DNA of 64,000 bases from Nocardia sp. NRRL S-836 (GTDB taxonomy: Bacteria; Actinomycetota; Actinomycetes; Mycobacteriales; Pseudonocardiaceae). A program made the translations under genes and the position numbers. Under the pieces are notes generated by a model that was given only the letters and a program-made list of their open reading frames with translations, was not told the origin of the DNA and did no database searches. Where the stretch lies: assembly GCF_001279525.1 (NCBI RefSeq), contig NZ_LGDY01000115.1, positions 1 to 64,000 on the forward strand. Direction: 5' to 3'. Below, in pieces: positions 53,799 to 63,220 of this stretch. Each line of letters begins with the position of its first letter. The first letter of the stretch is position 1.

Positions 53799-54979
53799 CC
53801 ACGGCGGCGTGCTTCGCGCACCTCGGCCACGAGGTCGTGTGCGCGGACGTCGACCAGACCAAGGTCGCGGCGCTCAACGCGGGCGAGGTCTGGCTGCACG
53901 AGCCGGGGCTGCGCGAGCTGGTCGAGCAGAACGGCGAACGGTTGCGGTTCGTCGTCGGCAACCGCGAGGCGCTGTCCGATGTGGACTTCGCGTTCGTCTG
54001 CGTGCCGACGCCGACCGGTACCGACGGTGCCGCCGACCTCACGGCGGTGGAGGCGGTCATCGGTGAGGCGCCGGACGGGTGCCGGCTCGTGCTGAAATCC
54101 ACCGTGCCGGTCGGGACGGCCGCGCGGTACCCCGGCATCGTGTCCAACCCGGAGTTCCTGCGCGAGGGGCACGCGGTCGAGGACTTCCTGCGGCCGCAAC
54201 GGATCGTCGTCGGCGCACGGGACGAGCGGCACGCGCGGGAGGTGGCGGCGCTCTACGCGGCGACGAACGCGCCGGTGGTGATCACCGACAACACGAGTGC
54301 CGAGCTGGTGAAGTACGCGAGCAACTGCTTCCTGGCGTTGAAGCTCTCCTACGTCAACACCCTGGCGGAGCTGTGCGAGCGGCTCGACGCCGACATCGAC
54401 GGCGTCACCGAGGGCATGCGGCTCGACGACCGGATCGGCGGGTCCTGCCTGGAGCCGGGACCGGGCTGGGGCGGGTCGTGCCTGCCCAAGGACACGCTGG
54501 CGCTGCTGGCCACCGCGCGCGAGGCCGGGGTCGGCTTTCCCACGCTGGAGGCGGCGATCACCACGAACCGCCACCAGCCGCACCGGGTCGTGGACCGGAT
54601 CAGGGCCGAGACCGGGTCCTTGCGCGGCACCAGGATCGGGCTGCTGGGGCTCACGTTCAAGGCCGGCACGAACGACCTGCGCGACTCACCGGCGCTCGCC
54701 GTCGCCGCGCTGCTCGCGGGGGAGGGCGCTCTGCTCACGGCCTACGACCCGTGCGTCAGCGCCGACCTCGACGGGATCACCGTCGTGGACAGCGCGGCCG
54801 CCGCGGCACGGGACGTGGACATGCTGGTGGTGCTGACGGAGTGGCCGGAGTTCGCCGAGCTGGACTGGCCGGAGCTCGCGCAGCACACGGCCATCCCGCG
54901 CATCCTCGACACCCGCAACGTGCTGCCGCGCGACAAGGTGACCGAGGCCGGGTTCCTGCTGGTCACGACCGGCCGCTGA
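53750..54979 (+). CDS. UDP-glucose 6-dehydrogenase (UGD)
   Basis: 409 aa. Oxidises UDP-glucose twice to UDP-glucuronate with 2 NAD+. GVVGAGYVGL N-terminal Rossmann motif, FVCVPTPT, VSNPEFLREG, central helix NCFLALKLSYVNTLAELCE, catalytic Cys244 in GWGGSCLPKD, C-terminal GLTFKAGTNDLRDSPAL. GTG 53750 has GGAGG six bases upstream inside the preceding gene. Together with the UXS-like epimerase at 49037 it gives a UDP-xylose route. A UDP-mannose/GDP-type relative cannot be excluded, but the sequence fits UGD. Confidence 0.92.
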   Translation: MRAKRIGVVGAGYVGLTTAACFAHLGHEVVCADVDQTKVAALNAGEVWLHEPGLRELVEQNGERLRFVVGNREALSDVDFAFVCVPTPTGTDGAADLTAVEAVIGEAPDGCRLVLKSTVPVGTAARYPGIVSNPEFLREGHAVEDFLRPQRIVVGARDERHAREVAALYAATNAPVVITDNTSAELVKYASNCFLALKLSYVNTLAELCERLDADIDGVTEGMRLDDRIGGSCLEPGPGWGGSCLPKDTLALLATAREAGVGFPTLEAAITTNRHQPHRVVDRIRAETGSLRGTRIGLLGLTFKAGTNDLRDSPALAVAALLAGEGALLTAYDPCVSADLDGITVVDSAAAAARDVDMLVVLTEWPEFAELDWPELAQHTAIPRILDTRNVLPRDKVTEAGFLLVTTGR

Positions 54980-56309
54980 CCCCGAGGTGCACCACCTTCA
55001 CGGTGGTCATCTCGTCCAGCAGCTCGGGTCCGTAGCCGAACCCGCTGCCCGAGGCGCCGCGCGGCTGTGCGGCGCCACCGGGTGCGCCGCCGAACACGTT
55101 GTTGACCTTCACCGTGCCGACCGGCAATGCCCGCCACGCGCGGGCCGCGTGCTCCATCGAACCGGTCAGCACGGTGGCCGCGAGCCCGTAGTCGCCCGAG
55201 CACGCCTGGGCCAGGCCCTCGTCGAAGGTCGGCACGAGCTGCACCGGCGCCACCGGGCCGAACGTCTCCTCGCACATGATCCGCATCGCGGCCGTGCAGT
55301 CGGTCAGCACGGTCGCGGGGTAGAACGCGCCGCGGCCGGACGGGATCTCGCCACCGACCAGCGCCCGTGCCCCCGCCGTGACCGCGTCGGCGACCTGGGC
55401 GTGCACGAACTCCCGGTGCCGGACGTCGACCAGCGGCTGCGGCTGCTCGTTCCACTCGCGCGCCAGGCGGACCAGCTCCTCCAGGAACGGCACGGCGATC
55501 GACTTGTGCACGTAGATCCGCTCGACCGACACGCAGATCTGCCCGGCGTTCGCGAACGCCCCGAGCGCCGCCTGCGCCGCCGCCCACTTCGGGTCGACGT
55601 CGTCGTCGATCAGCAACGGGTCGTTGCCGCCGTTCTCCAGCAACAGCTTCGCGCTGGACGACGCCGCGATGGCCCGCCCGGTCGCGGTGCTGCCGACGTG
55701 CGCGACGACGTCCACGTCACCGCGCACCAGCGCGGCGCCGACCGTGCCGTCACCGACCAGCGTCTGCAGCACGCCGGACGGGAAGAGCGGGCGCAGGACC
55801 GTGTCGAGCAGCAGCCCGGTGTGCGGGCAGCGTTCGCTGGGCTTGTGCACCACGGTGTTGCCGGTGACCAGCGCCGCGCCGAGCAGGCCGCACGCCACGG
55901 CGACCGGGTCGTTCCACGGCGTCAGCGCCACCACCACGCCGCGCGGCTCGGGGATCATGAAGTCGACCGCGGTGCCGTGCAGCGACCGGCCGCGGTGCAG
56001 CGGGCCGAGCTCGGCGTACTGCGCCAGCGTGCCCGCGCCCGCGAGCACGCCCTCGCGCGCGGAGGCGAACGGCCGCCCGGTCTCGGTCTCGATCACCGTC
56101 GCCAGGTCGTCCGCCCGCGCCTTCAGCTCGGCGGCCGCCCTGGCGACCACCGCACCGCGTTCGGCCGCCGGCAGGGCCGCCCAGGACACCTGAGCCGTGC
56201 GCGCGGCGGCCAGCGCGGCGGTCACGTCGTCCTCGCCGGCTGCGGGCAGCCAGCCGACGGGCTGGTCGTCGAGGGGGCTGTGGACGTCGATGGCGTGCAT
56301 GGCGGTCAT
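54963..56309 (-). CDS. NAD(P)-dependent aldehyde dehydrogenase
   Basis: 448 aa, a little short for ALDH. TPWNDPVAVACGLLGAALVTGNTVVHKPSE is the cofactor region; VAHVGSTATGRAI, general base Glu225 in LLLENGGNDP, nucleophile Cys259 in FANAGQICVSVERI, EETFGPVAPV, and KVNNVFGGAPGG at the C-terminus. Substrate not predictable; the closest recall is to succinate-semialdehyde/phenylacetaldehyde-type enzymes. Its 3' end overlaps the convergent UGD gene by 17 bp. ATG 56309 or 56300 could start it. Confidence 0.9.
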   Translation of the reverse strand: MTAMHAIDVHSPLDDQPVGWLPAAGEDDVTAALAAARTAQVSWAALPAAERGAVVARAAAELKARADDLATVIETETGRPFASAREGVLAGAGTLAQYAELGPLHRGRSLHGTAVDFMIPEPRGVVVALTPWNDPVAVACGLLGAALVTGNTVVHKPSERCPHTGLLLDTVLRPLFPSGVLQTLVGDGTVGAALVRGDVDVVAHVGSTATGRAIAASSSAKLLLENGGNDPLLIDDDVDPKWAAAQAALGAFANAGQICVSVERIYVHKSIAVPFLEELVRLAREWNEQPQPLVDVRHREFVHAQVADAVTAGARALVGGEIPSGRGAFYPATVLTDCTAAMRIMCEETFGPVAPVQLVPTFDEGLAQACSGDYGLAATVLTGSMEHAARAWRALPVGTVKVNNVFGGAPGGAAQPRGASGSGFGYGPELLDEMTTVKVVHLGVSGRS

Positions 56310-56357
56310 GTCAGCCGGGTAGCCCAGCTGAGCAGGGAGAAACCTGGGAGGAGAGTC

Positions 56358-56753
56358 ATGCCCGGACGCGAGGAACTGCCCAGCACGGTGGCCCGCTCGT
56401 CGAAGAAGGCCCAGCGCACGTGGATCAAGGCGCACGACTCGGCGGTGGAGACCTACGGCGAGGGCGAACGCGCGCACCGCACCGCGTTCTCCGCCCTCAA
56501 GCACAGCTTCGAGAAGGTCGGCGACCACTGGGAGGCCAAGGACGAGAAGGGACCGTCCGACGCGCAGGCCGAACGCAGCACCCCTGCCCAGGGCGACACA
56601 GCCGGTGGCGTGGACGCGAACGCGAGCAAACAGCACCTCTACGACGTGGCGAAGCGGCTGGAGATCGAGGGCAGGTCGCGGATGACCAAGGACGAGCTGG
56701 TCGAGGCGATCGGCAAGGCGAACAACCGCGCGACGGCACGAGCCCGCTCGTGA
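56358..56753 (+). CDS. ChaB-like protein with Rho N-terminal-like C-terminus
   Basis: 131 aa. N-terminal ChaB domain (PGREELPSTVARSSKKAQRTWIKAHDSAVETYGEGERAHRTAF...VGDHWE), a linker, then a SAP/Rho_N-like helix-loop-helix (KQHLYDVAKRLEIEGRSRMTKDELVEAI). Such small basic/acidic actinobacterial proteins are common and may bind nucleic acid; function unknown. GGGAGGAGA precedes ATG 56358. It overlaps the SDR gene downstream by four bases (GTGA). Confidence 0.85.
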   Translation: MPGREELPSTVARSSKKAQRTWIKAHDSAVETYGEGERAHRTAFSALKHSFEKVGDHWEAKDEKGPSDAQAERSTPAQGDTAGGVDANASKQHLYDVAKRLEIEGRSRMTKDELVEAIGKANNRATARARS

Positions 56754-57742
56754 AGGTCGTCGTCACCGGCGCGACCGGCAACGTCGGCACCGCCCTGCTG
56801 CGCAGGCTCGCCCGGGAGCCCGACATCGAGGTGCACGGCATCTCGCGCCGCCGTCCCGGCAACGCCGAGCCCTACCGCGGCGTGCGGTGGACCCCCGTCG
56901 ACATCGGCCGGCCGGGCGCGGAGGAGGTGCTCACGTCCGCGTTCGAGAACGCAGACGCGGTCGTGCACCTGGCGTGGCTGATCCAGCCGTCCCACGACGA
57001 ACGGGAGCTGTACCGCACGAACGTCGCCGGCTCGTCGCGCGTGTTCACCGCCGCCGTCGAGGCGGGCGTCGGGCACCTGGTGCACATGTCGTCGGTCGGC
57101 GCGTACTCGCCGGGCCCGAAGGACCGCCGCGTCGACGAGTCGTGGCCGGTCAGGGGAGTGCGCACGTCGTTCTACAGCAGGCACAAGGCCGCGGTGGAAC
57201 ACCTGCTGGGCCAGTTCGAGTCCCAGCTGCTGATCTCCCGGCCGCGGCCCGGCCTGATCCTGCAGTCCGACGCCGGGTCCGAGATCCGCGACTACTTCCT
57301 CGGCAGCCTGGTGCCGCGGTGGCTGTTCCGGCACCGGATCCCGGTGCTGCCGCTGCCGCCCGGCATGGTGCTGCAGTTCGTCCACGCCGACGACGTGGCC
57401 GACGGGCTGGCACGCATTCTGCGGCAGCGACCGCACGGCGGGGTGAACCTCGTGGCGGAGCCGGTCGTCACTCCCCGTGTTCTCGCGGACGTCCTCGGCG
57501 GACGGCACGTCCCCGTGCCGGCACGGCTGATGCGCCTCCTTGCGAACGTGTCGTGGCTGCTGCGCCTGCAACCCACCCCGCCCGGCTGGGTGGACCTGGC
57601 GCTGGCATCGCCGCTGCTCGACGCGTCGCGGGCGCGTGACGAGCTCGGCTGGGAGCCGGCGGTCGACTCGCGGGAAGCACTTCGCGCCCTCGTCCGAGGT
57701 ATCGCCGCCGGTCAGGAGGTTGACCCCAGCCCCGTCCTCTGA
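56750..57742 (+). CDS. NAD-dependent epimerase/dehydratase family protein (atypical SDR)
   Basis: 330 aa from GTG 56750. VVVTGATGNVGTALLRRLA at the N-terminus, DAVVHLAWLIQPSHDE, HMSSVGAYSPGP, then YSRHKAAVEHLL giving Tyr-x3-Lys. The C-terminal domain ends LGWEPAVDSREALRALV. Could act on nucleotide sugars or be a general reductase; pairing with ChaB rather than with the glycan genes argues against a firm pathway call. Confidence 0.82.
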   Translation: MKVVVTGATGNVGTALLRRLAREPDIEVHGISRRRPGNAEPYRGVRWTPVDIGRPGAEEVLTSAFENADAVVHLAWLIQPSHDERELYRTNVAGSSRVFTAAVEAGVGHLVHMSSVGAYSPGPKDRRVDESWPVRGVRTSFYSRHKAAVEHLLGQFESQLLISRPRPGLILQSDAGSEIRDYFLGSLVPRWLFRHRIPVLPLPPGMVLQFVHADDVADGLARILRQRPHGGVNLVAEPVVTPRVLADVLGGRHVPVPARLMRLLANVSWLLRLQPTPPGWVDLALASPLLDASRARDELGWEPAVDSREALRALVRGIAAGQEVDPSPVL

Positions 57743-57750
57743 TCGGGGGA

Positions 57751-57760
57751 GAAGCGCTTC
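57751..57760. promoter_or_regulatory. LacI-like palindrome upstream of heptose operon
   Basis: GAAGCGCTTC, a perfect 10-bp palindrome with a central CG like many LacI-family operators, 44 bp before gmhB. A TAAATC hexamer at about 57793 would serve as -10 for a leaderless gmhB message. Confidence 0.4.
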
Positions 57761-57804
57761 GCCGAGTAGCGTTTCAAGCCGTCGTTCTCGGCTAAATCTC
57801 CTAT

Positions 57805-58320
57805 ATGGACGGGACTTTCGACGCGGTCCTCTTCGACCGTGATGGCACGCTCATCCGGGACGTCCCGTACAACGGCGACCCGAGTGCGGTGACACCCATG
57901 CCGGGTGCCCGGGAAGTGCTGCGCGACCTGCGCGAACGCGGCCTGCGCACCGGGGTCGTGAGCAACCAGTCGGGCATCGGCCGCGGCCTGCTCACCCGCG
58001 CGCAGGTCGACGCCGTGAACGCACGGGTCGAGGAACTGCTCGGCCCGTTCGGCACCTGGCAGATCTGCCCGCACGCACCCGACGAGGGCTGCGCGTGCCG
58101 CAAACCGGCTCCCGGCATGGTGCTGGCCGCGTGCGAGGCGCTCGGCGTCAGCCCGCGGCGCACCCTGTTCGTCGGCGACATCGGCGCGGACGTCGAGGCC
58201 GCGCAGGCGGCCGGCGCGGTCCCGCTGCTGGTGCCCACCCAGGTGACCAGGCCGGAAGAGGTCTCCAGCGCGCCACACACCGCCACCGACCTGCTGGCCG
58301 TGCTGGAGCTGGCCCGATGA
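57805..58320 (+). CDS. gmhB: D-glycero-heptose-1,7-bisphosphate phosphatase-like HAD hydrolase
   Basis: 171 aa HAD-IIIA. Catalytic DxD Asp11/Asp13 in FDRDGTLI, motif II VVSNQSGIGRG, zinc loop C88-x-H90 ... C96-x-C98 with the following CRKPAPGM, motif IV FVGDIGADVEAA. It should dephosphorylate heptose 1,7-bisphosphate to heptose 1-phosphate between the two HldE reactions. It is the first gene of a coupled operon (ATGA overlap with the next). Confidence 0.92.
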   Translation: MDGTFDAVLFDRDGTLIRDVPYNGDPSAVTPMPGAREVLRDLRERGLRTGVVSNQSGIGRGLLTRAQVDAVNARVEELLGPFGTWQICPHAPDEGCACRKPAPGMVLAACEALGVSPRRTLFVGDIGADVEAAQAAGAVPLLVPTQVTRPEEVSSAPHTATDLLAVLELAR

Positions 58321-59300
58321 GGACGCTGGTGGCTCGGCTCGACAGCGATGGAGACGTACTGCTGGCCGGACCGGCGGTCCGTGCGGCCGCGGCGGCGGGC
58401 GAGGTCGTGCTGCTGTGCGGTCCGAACGGCGTCAGGGCGGCGGAGCTGCTGCCGGGCGTGAGCCGGATCGTCGAGTGGGAGTGCCCGTGGATCGTCAACC
58501 CGGCGTCGGAGGTGCGCCCGGTCGACATCGAGGCCGTCATCGCGCTGGTGCACGGCGTTCGCGCCGACGTGGCATTGGTGCTGACCTCGTTCCACCAGAG
58601 CCCGTTGCCCACCGCTCTGCTGCTGCGCCTCGCCGGGGTGCCGCGGATCGTGGCGCGGTCGACCGACTACCCCGGTTCGCTGCTGGACGTGCGGCTGCGC
58701 GACGACCCGGACGTGCCGGAGGCGCAACGGGCGCTGGAGGTCGCGCGGGCCGCGGGGTTCGAGCTGCCGGAGGGTGACGACGGCCGGCTCGCCGTCCTCG
58801 ACCCGCCGCGGACGAGCCTGGAGGGTCCGTACGTGGTGGTGCACCCCGGTGCGACGGCACCTGCCCGCACCTGGTCACCCGACCGGTGGGCCAAGGCGGT
58901 GGTCGCGCTGACCGCCGCAGGGCACCGGGTGGTCGTGACCGGCGGGCCGGACGAGGTCGAGCTGACCGGCCACGTCGCCGGCGCGTGCGGAACCGACCTG
59001 GGCGGGCGCACCGACTTCCGCGAGCTGTCCGGGGTGCTGGCCGGTGCCGACGCGGTCGTCGTCGGCAACACCGGGCCCGCCCACCTCGCGGTCGCCGTCG
59101 GCACACCGGTCGTGTCGCTGTTCGCGCCGGTCGTGCCCGCCACCCGCTGGGCGCCGCACGGCAAGCACGTGCTGCTCGGCGACCAGAACGCACCGTGCCG
59201 GGGCACCAGGGCGCGCGAGTGCCCGGTGCCCGGCCACCCCTGTCTCGACCAGATCGACCCGGCCGCCGTCGTCGCCGCGGTCGCGGAGGTGACGGCGTGA
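58317..59300 (+). CDS. glycosyltransferase family 9 (heptosyltransferase-like)
   Basis: 327 aa. N-terminal RTLVARLDSDGDVLLAGPAVRAAA; C-terminal VVVHPGATAPARTWSPDRWAKAVVAL, VVVTGGPDEVELTGHVAG, VVGNTGPAHLAVAVGTPVVSLFAPVVPATRWAPHG. Normal GT9 length, unlike the paralogue at 52452. Likely transfers heptose from the ADP-heptose made by neighbouring genes; acceptor unknown. Overlaps gmhB and the next glycosyltransferase gene. Confidence 0.9.
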   Translation: MRTLVARLDSDGDVLLAGPAVRAAAAAGEVVLLCGPNGVRAAELLPGVSRIVEWECPWIVNPASEVRPVDIEAVIALVHGVRADVALVLTSFHQSPLPTALLLRLAGVPRIVARSTDYPGSLLDVRLRDDPDVPEAQRALEVARAAGFELPEGDDGRLAVLDPPRTSLEGPYVVVHPGATAPARTWSPDRWAKAVVALTAAGHRVVVTGGPDEVELTGHVAGACGTDLGGRTDFRELSGVLAGADAVVVGNTGPAHLAVAVGTPVVSLFAPVVPATRWAPHGKHVLLGDQNAPCRGTRARECPVPGHPCLDQIDPAAVVAAVAEVTA

Positions 59301-60160
59301 GGATCCTGCTGTGGCACGTCCACGGTTCGTGGACGCATTCGTTCGTCCAGGGTGGGCACGAGTACCTCATCCCGGGGCCGCCGGAGGGCATCGGGCTCGC
59401 GGGCCGGCCGTGGGCCGCCCGCGAGGTGTCACTGTCCGAAGTGGACCCGGATGTCGCCGTGGTGCAGCGCGTGGAGGAGCTTTCCGAGGTGCCGCGCGGC
59501 ATCCCGGTCGTGTACCTGGAGCACAACACGCCCAAGGCACCGGCCCAGCGGCACCCGCTGGCCGACTGGGACGGGACGCTGGTCCACGTCACCCACTTCA
59601 ACGACCTGATGTGGGACTGCGGAAACACCCGCACGGTCGTGATCGAGCACGGCGTCGTCGATCCGGGGCCGCTCTACACCGGCGAGCTGCCGCGAGCGGC
59701 GGCCGTGATCAACGAACCGGTGCGGCGCGGCCGGATCGTGGGCACCGACCTGCTGCCGCGGTTCGACCCGATCGACGTGTTCGGCATGGGCACCGAGGAG
59801 ATCGGCGGCATAGGCGACCACGACCTGCCGTCGCTGCACCGGGAGCTCGCGCGCCGCCGCGTCTACGTGCACACGCCGCGCTGGACCTCGCTGGGACTCT
59901 CGCTGCTGGAAGCGATGCACATCGGCATGCCCGTGGTCGCGTTGGCGTGCACGGAGGCGGTGCGCGCAGTGCCACCCGGAGCCGGTGTGGTGTCAACGGA
60001 TGTGGAGGAACTGGTGCGTGCGGTGCGAGAGCTGGTCGCTGATCCGGCTCTCGCGCAGGAGATGGGCAAACGGGCTCGTGAGCACGCGTTGGCCCGGTAC
60101 GGGCTCGAGGCGTTCCTGCGGAGCTGGGACGTGGTGCTGAAGGAGGTGTGGGTCGGATGA
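59297..60160 (+). CDS. glycosyltransferase (GT-B fold, GT1/GT4-like)
   Basis: 287 aa from GTG 59297. N-terminal [25 protein letters not shown] with the donor/acceptor cleft, [15 protein letters not shown], and a GT4-like C-terminus [32 protein letters not shown] with the E-x7-E-type motif. Short for GT4 and possibly with a reduced middle. Works with the other glycosyltransferases of the operon. Confidence 0.85.
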   Translation: MRILLWHVHGSWTHSFVQGGHEYLIPGPPEGIGLAGRPWAAREVSLSEVDPDVAVVQRVEELSEVPRGIPVVYLEHNTPKAPAQRHPLADWDGTLVHVTHFNDLMWDCGNTRTVVIEHGVVDPGPLYTGELPRAAAVINEPVRRGRIVGTDLLPRFDPIDVFGMGTEEIGGIGDHDLPSLHRELARRRVYVHTPRWTSLGLSLLEAMHIGMPVVALACTEAVRAVPPGAGVVSTDVEELVRAVRELVADPALAQEMGKRAREHALARYGLEAFLRSWDVVLKEVWVG

Positions 60161-61374
60161 GAATCGCAATGGTCTCTGAGCACGCCAGCCCGCTCGCCAC
60201 ATTGGGCGGCGCGGACGCGGGCGGTCAGAACGTGCACGTCGCCGCACTGGCGGCAGCGCTGGTGCGGCGGGGGCACGACGTCGTCGTCCACACCCGCCGC
60301 GACCGCGAGGCGTTGCCCGACCGGGTGCGGACCCCGGACGGGTACGAGGTCGTGCACGTGCCCGCCGGGCCACCGCACGAGGTGCCCAAGGACGAGCTCC
60401 TGCCGCACATGACGGAGTTCGGCCGGCACCTGCTGGAGGACTGGCGGGAGCAGCGGCCCGACGTGGTGCACAGCCACTTCTGGATGTCCGGCCTCGCCTC
60501 CGCGCTCGCCGCCCGGCGCTCGCGCGTCCCGGTCGTGCACACCTACCACGCGCTCGGCACCGTGAAGCGCCGCCACCAGGGCGACCGCGACACCAGCCCG
60601 CGGCAACGGGTCGCGGTGGAGCGGCTGGTCGGGCACGAGGTGGCCGCCATCGCCGCGACCTGCGAGGACGAGGTGCGCGAGCTGCTCGACATGGGGCTGC
60701 GCCGCGACAAGATCACGATCGTGCCCTGCGGCGTCGACCCCGACCTGTTCGACGTGGCCGGCCCGGTGGCACCCCGCTCGGCACCGCACCGGATCGTGTC
60801 CGTCGGCAGGCTGTTGCCGCGCAAGGGTTTCGACGACCTGCTCGCCGCGCTGCCGCTGGTGCCCGGCACCGAGCTGGTGATCGCGGGCGGACCGCGCGAC
60901 CTCACCACCGATCCCGAGGCACGACGGCTCACCGCGGTCGCGGAGTCGCTCGGTGTCGCCGACCGCGTCCACCTCGCCGGACAGGTCGCCCGCGCCGACA
61001 TGCCCGCGTTGCTGCGTTCCGCCGACATCGTGGCGTGCGTGCCCTGGTACGAGCCGTTCGGCATCGTGCCGTTGGAGGCAATGGCGTGCGGCGTCCCGGT
61101 CGTGGCGTCGGCGGTCGGCGGTCTGACCGACACCGTTGTGGACGGCGTGACCGGTGTCCTCACCGAGCCCCGCGACCCGCGCGCCCTCGGCCGGGTGCTG
61201 CGCAGGCTGCTGGCCGACCCGTCACGCCGCGCGGCCTACGGCATGTCCGGCCGGGACCGGGTCGAGGCCAGGTACACCTGGGACGGCGTCGCGGCCCGCA
61301 CGGAGCTCGTCTACCAGAGCCTGGCCGCGACCGGACGGCTCGCCGCCACCGACCGGATGGCGGTGGCCCGGTGA
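60157..61374 (+). CDS. glycosyltransferase family 4
   Basis: 405 aa. [34 protein letters not shown] is the MshA/sucrose-synthase-like N-terminal block. [40 protein letters not shown] and the retaining-GT4 motif [30 protein letters not shown] follow. Could be mistaken for mycothiol MshA, but operon context with gmhA/hldE points to glycan assembly. ATGA/GTGA overlaps on both sides. Confidence 0.9.
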   Translation: MRIAMVSEHASPLATLGGADAGGQNVHVAALAAALVRRGHDVVVHTRRDREALPDRVRTPDGYEVVHVPAGPPHEVPKDELLPHMTEFGRHLLEDWREQRPDVVHSHFWMSGLASALAARRSRVPVVHTYHALGTVKRRHQGDRDTSPRQRVAVERLVGHEVAAIAATCEDEVRELLDMGLRRDKITIVPCGVDPDLFDVAGPVAPRSAPHRIVSVGRLLPRKGFDDLLAALPLVPGTELVIAGGPRDLTTDPEARRLTAVAESLGVADRVHLAGQVARADMPALLRSADIVACVPWYEPFGIVPLEAMACGVPVVASAVGGLTDTVVDGVTGVLTEPRDPRALGRVLRRLLADPSRRAAYGMSGRDRVEARYTWDGVAARTELVYQSLAATGRLAATDRMAVAR

Positions 61375-61946
61375 CCCTCGAAAGCCACCTCGCCGGCCTG
61401 AACGAGACGCTGGCCGGCCTGCAGGCCCAGGCCTCGCGCGTGCACCGCTGGGGAGCCCGCCTCGCCCGGCTGCTGTCCTCCGACGGCCGGTTGCTGGTCG
61501 CGGGCAACGGCGGGTCCGCCGCCGAGGCGCAGCACCTGACCGCCGAGCTCGTCGGCCGCTACCGGCACGACCGGCGGCCGTTCTCCGCGCTGGCGTTGAC
61601 CGCGGAGACCTCCAGCATCACCGCGATCGCCAACGACTACGGCTACGACCAGGTGTTCGCGCGCCAGGTGCTCGCGCACGCCCGGCCCGACGACGTGGTC
61701 CTGCTGCTGTCGACGAGCGGCAAGAGCCCGAACCTGCTGGAGGCGGCACGGGCCGGCCGGGAGGCGGGGGCGAACGTGTGGGCGCTGACCGGGCCGGTGC
61801 CGAACCCGCTGGCGGCGCTCGCGGACGACACGCTGTCGTTGCCGGGCGACCCGTGCCACGTGCAGGAGGCGCAGCTGGTCGTGGTGCACGCGCTGTGCGA
61901 GGCCTTCGAGGCGGCGCTGCAGTCCGCGAACCGGAGGGCGTCGTGA
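61371..61946 (+). CDS. gmhA: sedoheptulose 7-phosphate isomerase
   Basis: 191 aa SIS-domain protein. [24 protein letters not shown] holds the phosphate-binding loop with metal/acid His55 and Glu59. [39 protein letters not shown] and [18 protein letters not shown] are all classical GmhA blocks. Converts sedoheptulose 7-phosphate to glycero-manno-heptose 7-phosphate, the first step of ADP-heptose synthesis. Coupled to hldE by GTGA. Confidence 0.94.
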   Translation: MTLESHLAGLNETLAGLQAQASRVHRWGARLARLLSSDGRLLVAGNGGSAAEAQHLTAELVGRYRHDRRPFSALALTAETSSITAIANDYGYDQVFARQVLAHARPDDVVLLLSTSGKSPNLLEAARAGREAGANVWALTGPVPNPLAALADDTLSLPGDPCHVQEAQLVVVHALCEAFEAALQSANRRAS

Positions 61947-63220
61947 AGCTGGTCGTCGTGGGAGACGCGCTGCTCGACGTCGACATCACCGGCACCGTCA
62001 CCAGGGTCTGCCCGGACGCGCCCGCGCCCGTGCTGGACGTGGCCGACGAGCACGCCAGGGCCGGCGGTGCCGCACTGGCCGCGACCATGGCGGCCCGCGA
62101 CGGCCTCGACGTGACGCTGGTCAGCGCGCTGTCCGACGACGAGGCGGGACAGCGGCTGCGCGGTCTGATCGACGTGCCCACGGTGCTCGGGCGGTGCGGA
62201 CCGGTGCCGGTGAAGACCCGGCTGCGCAGCGGTGGAACCTCGCTGGCGCGCGTGGACCGCGGTGGCAGCGGTGCGCCGCCACAGGTCACCGACGAGATGC
62301 TCGACGCCGTGCTGGCGGCGGACTTCGTGCTCGCCTCCGACTACGGCCGCGGCCTGCTGCGCGACGAACGCCTCCGCTCGGTGCTGACCCGCGTGCCGGT
62401 GGTGTGGGACCCGCACCCGCGCGGTCCGCGGCCGGTGCCCGGCGTGCGGCTCGCGACGCCCAACCTCCCGGAGGCCACCGCGTTCAGCGGCACCGCGGAC
62501 GCCGAGCAGGCCGCGCGCATGCTCCGCGAGACGTGGCAGGCGCGGTGCGTGGTCGTGACGCTCGGCAAGTCCGGTGCGCTGCTCCACTGTGGAGGGACGC
62601 CGGTCGCCGTGCCCGCGCCGGTGGTCCCGGCGTCGGACCCGTGCGGCGCGGGGGACCGGTTCGCCGTCGCGGTGACCGCGCGGCTCGCCCGGGGTGCCGC
62701 ACCGGACGACGCCGTGGCCGACGCGGTGGCCTGTGCGGCGGAGTTCCTGGCGCAGGGCGGGGTGTCCGGCATGCGCGCACAACCGGCGTCCACCGTGGAC
62801 GAGGTGCGCAGGCGGGGCGGGGTCGTGGTCGCCACCGGCGGCTGCTTCGACGTCCTGCACCCCGGCCACGTGCGGATGCTCGCGGCGGCACGGGCGCTGG
62901 GCGACTGCCTGGTGGTGTGCCTGAACTCCGACCAGTCGGTGCGGCGCCTCAAGGGCGAGCACCGGCCGGTCAACGGCCAGGCCGAGCGGATCGAGGTGCT
63001 CAAGGCGCTGGAGTCCGTGGACGACGTGGTCGTGTTCGGCGAGGACACCCCGGAGAACGTCCTGGGCCGGCTGCGCCCGGACATCTGGGTGAAGGGCGGT
63101 GACTACACCGCCGAACTGCTTCCGGAGACCGCGGTGGTGCGGCGCTGGGGCGGGCGCACCGTCGTCGTGCCCTACCACCGCGGCCATTCGACGACCGAGA
63201 TCCTGTCGAGGAGGGCTTGA
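61943..63220 (+). CDS. hldE: bifunctional heptose 7-phosphate kinase / heptose 1-phosphate adenylyltransferase
   Basis: 425 aa. Residues 1-285 are a PfkB-type kinase with VVGDALLDVDITG, ASDYGRGLL and the catalytic GAGD (235-238). Residues 295-425 are a nucleotidyltransferase with GGCFDVLHPGHVRML (HxGH 306-309) and the NSDQSVRRLKG, DIWVKGGDY blocks. Same domain order as Gram-negative HldE, slightly shorter. Makes heptose 1,7-bisphosphate and then, after GmhB, ADP-heptose. TGATG overlap with the next gene. Confidence 0.94.
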   Translation: MKLVVVGDALLDVDITGTVTRVCPDAPAPVLDVADEHARAGGAALAATMAARDGLDVTLVSALSDDEAGQRLRGLIDVPTVLGRCGPVPVKTRLRSGGTSLARVDRGGSGAPPQVTDEMLDAVLAADFVLASDYGRGLLRDERLRSVLTRVPVVWDPHPRGPRPVPGVRLATPNLPEATAFSGTADAEQAARMLRETWQARCVVVTLGKSGALLHCGGTPVAVPAPVVPASDPCGAGDRFAVAVTARLARGAAPDDAVADAVACAAEFLAQGGVSGMRAQPASTVDEVRRRGGVVVATGGCFDVLHPGHVRMLAAARALGDCLVVCLNSDQSVRRLKGEHRPVNGQAERIEVLKALESVDDVVVFGEDTPENVLGRLRPDIWVKGGDYTAELLPETAVVRRWGGRTVVVPYHRGHSTTEILSRRA

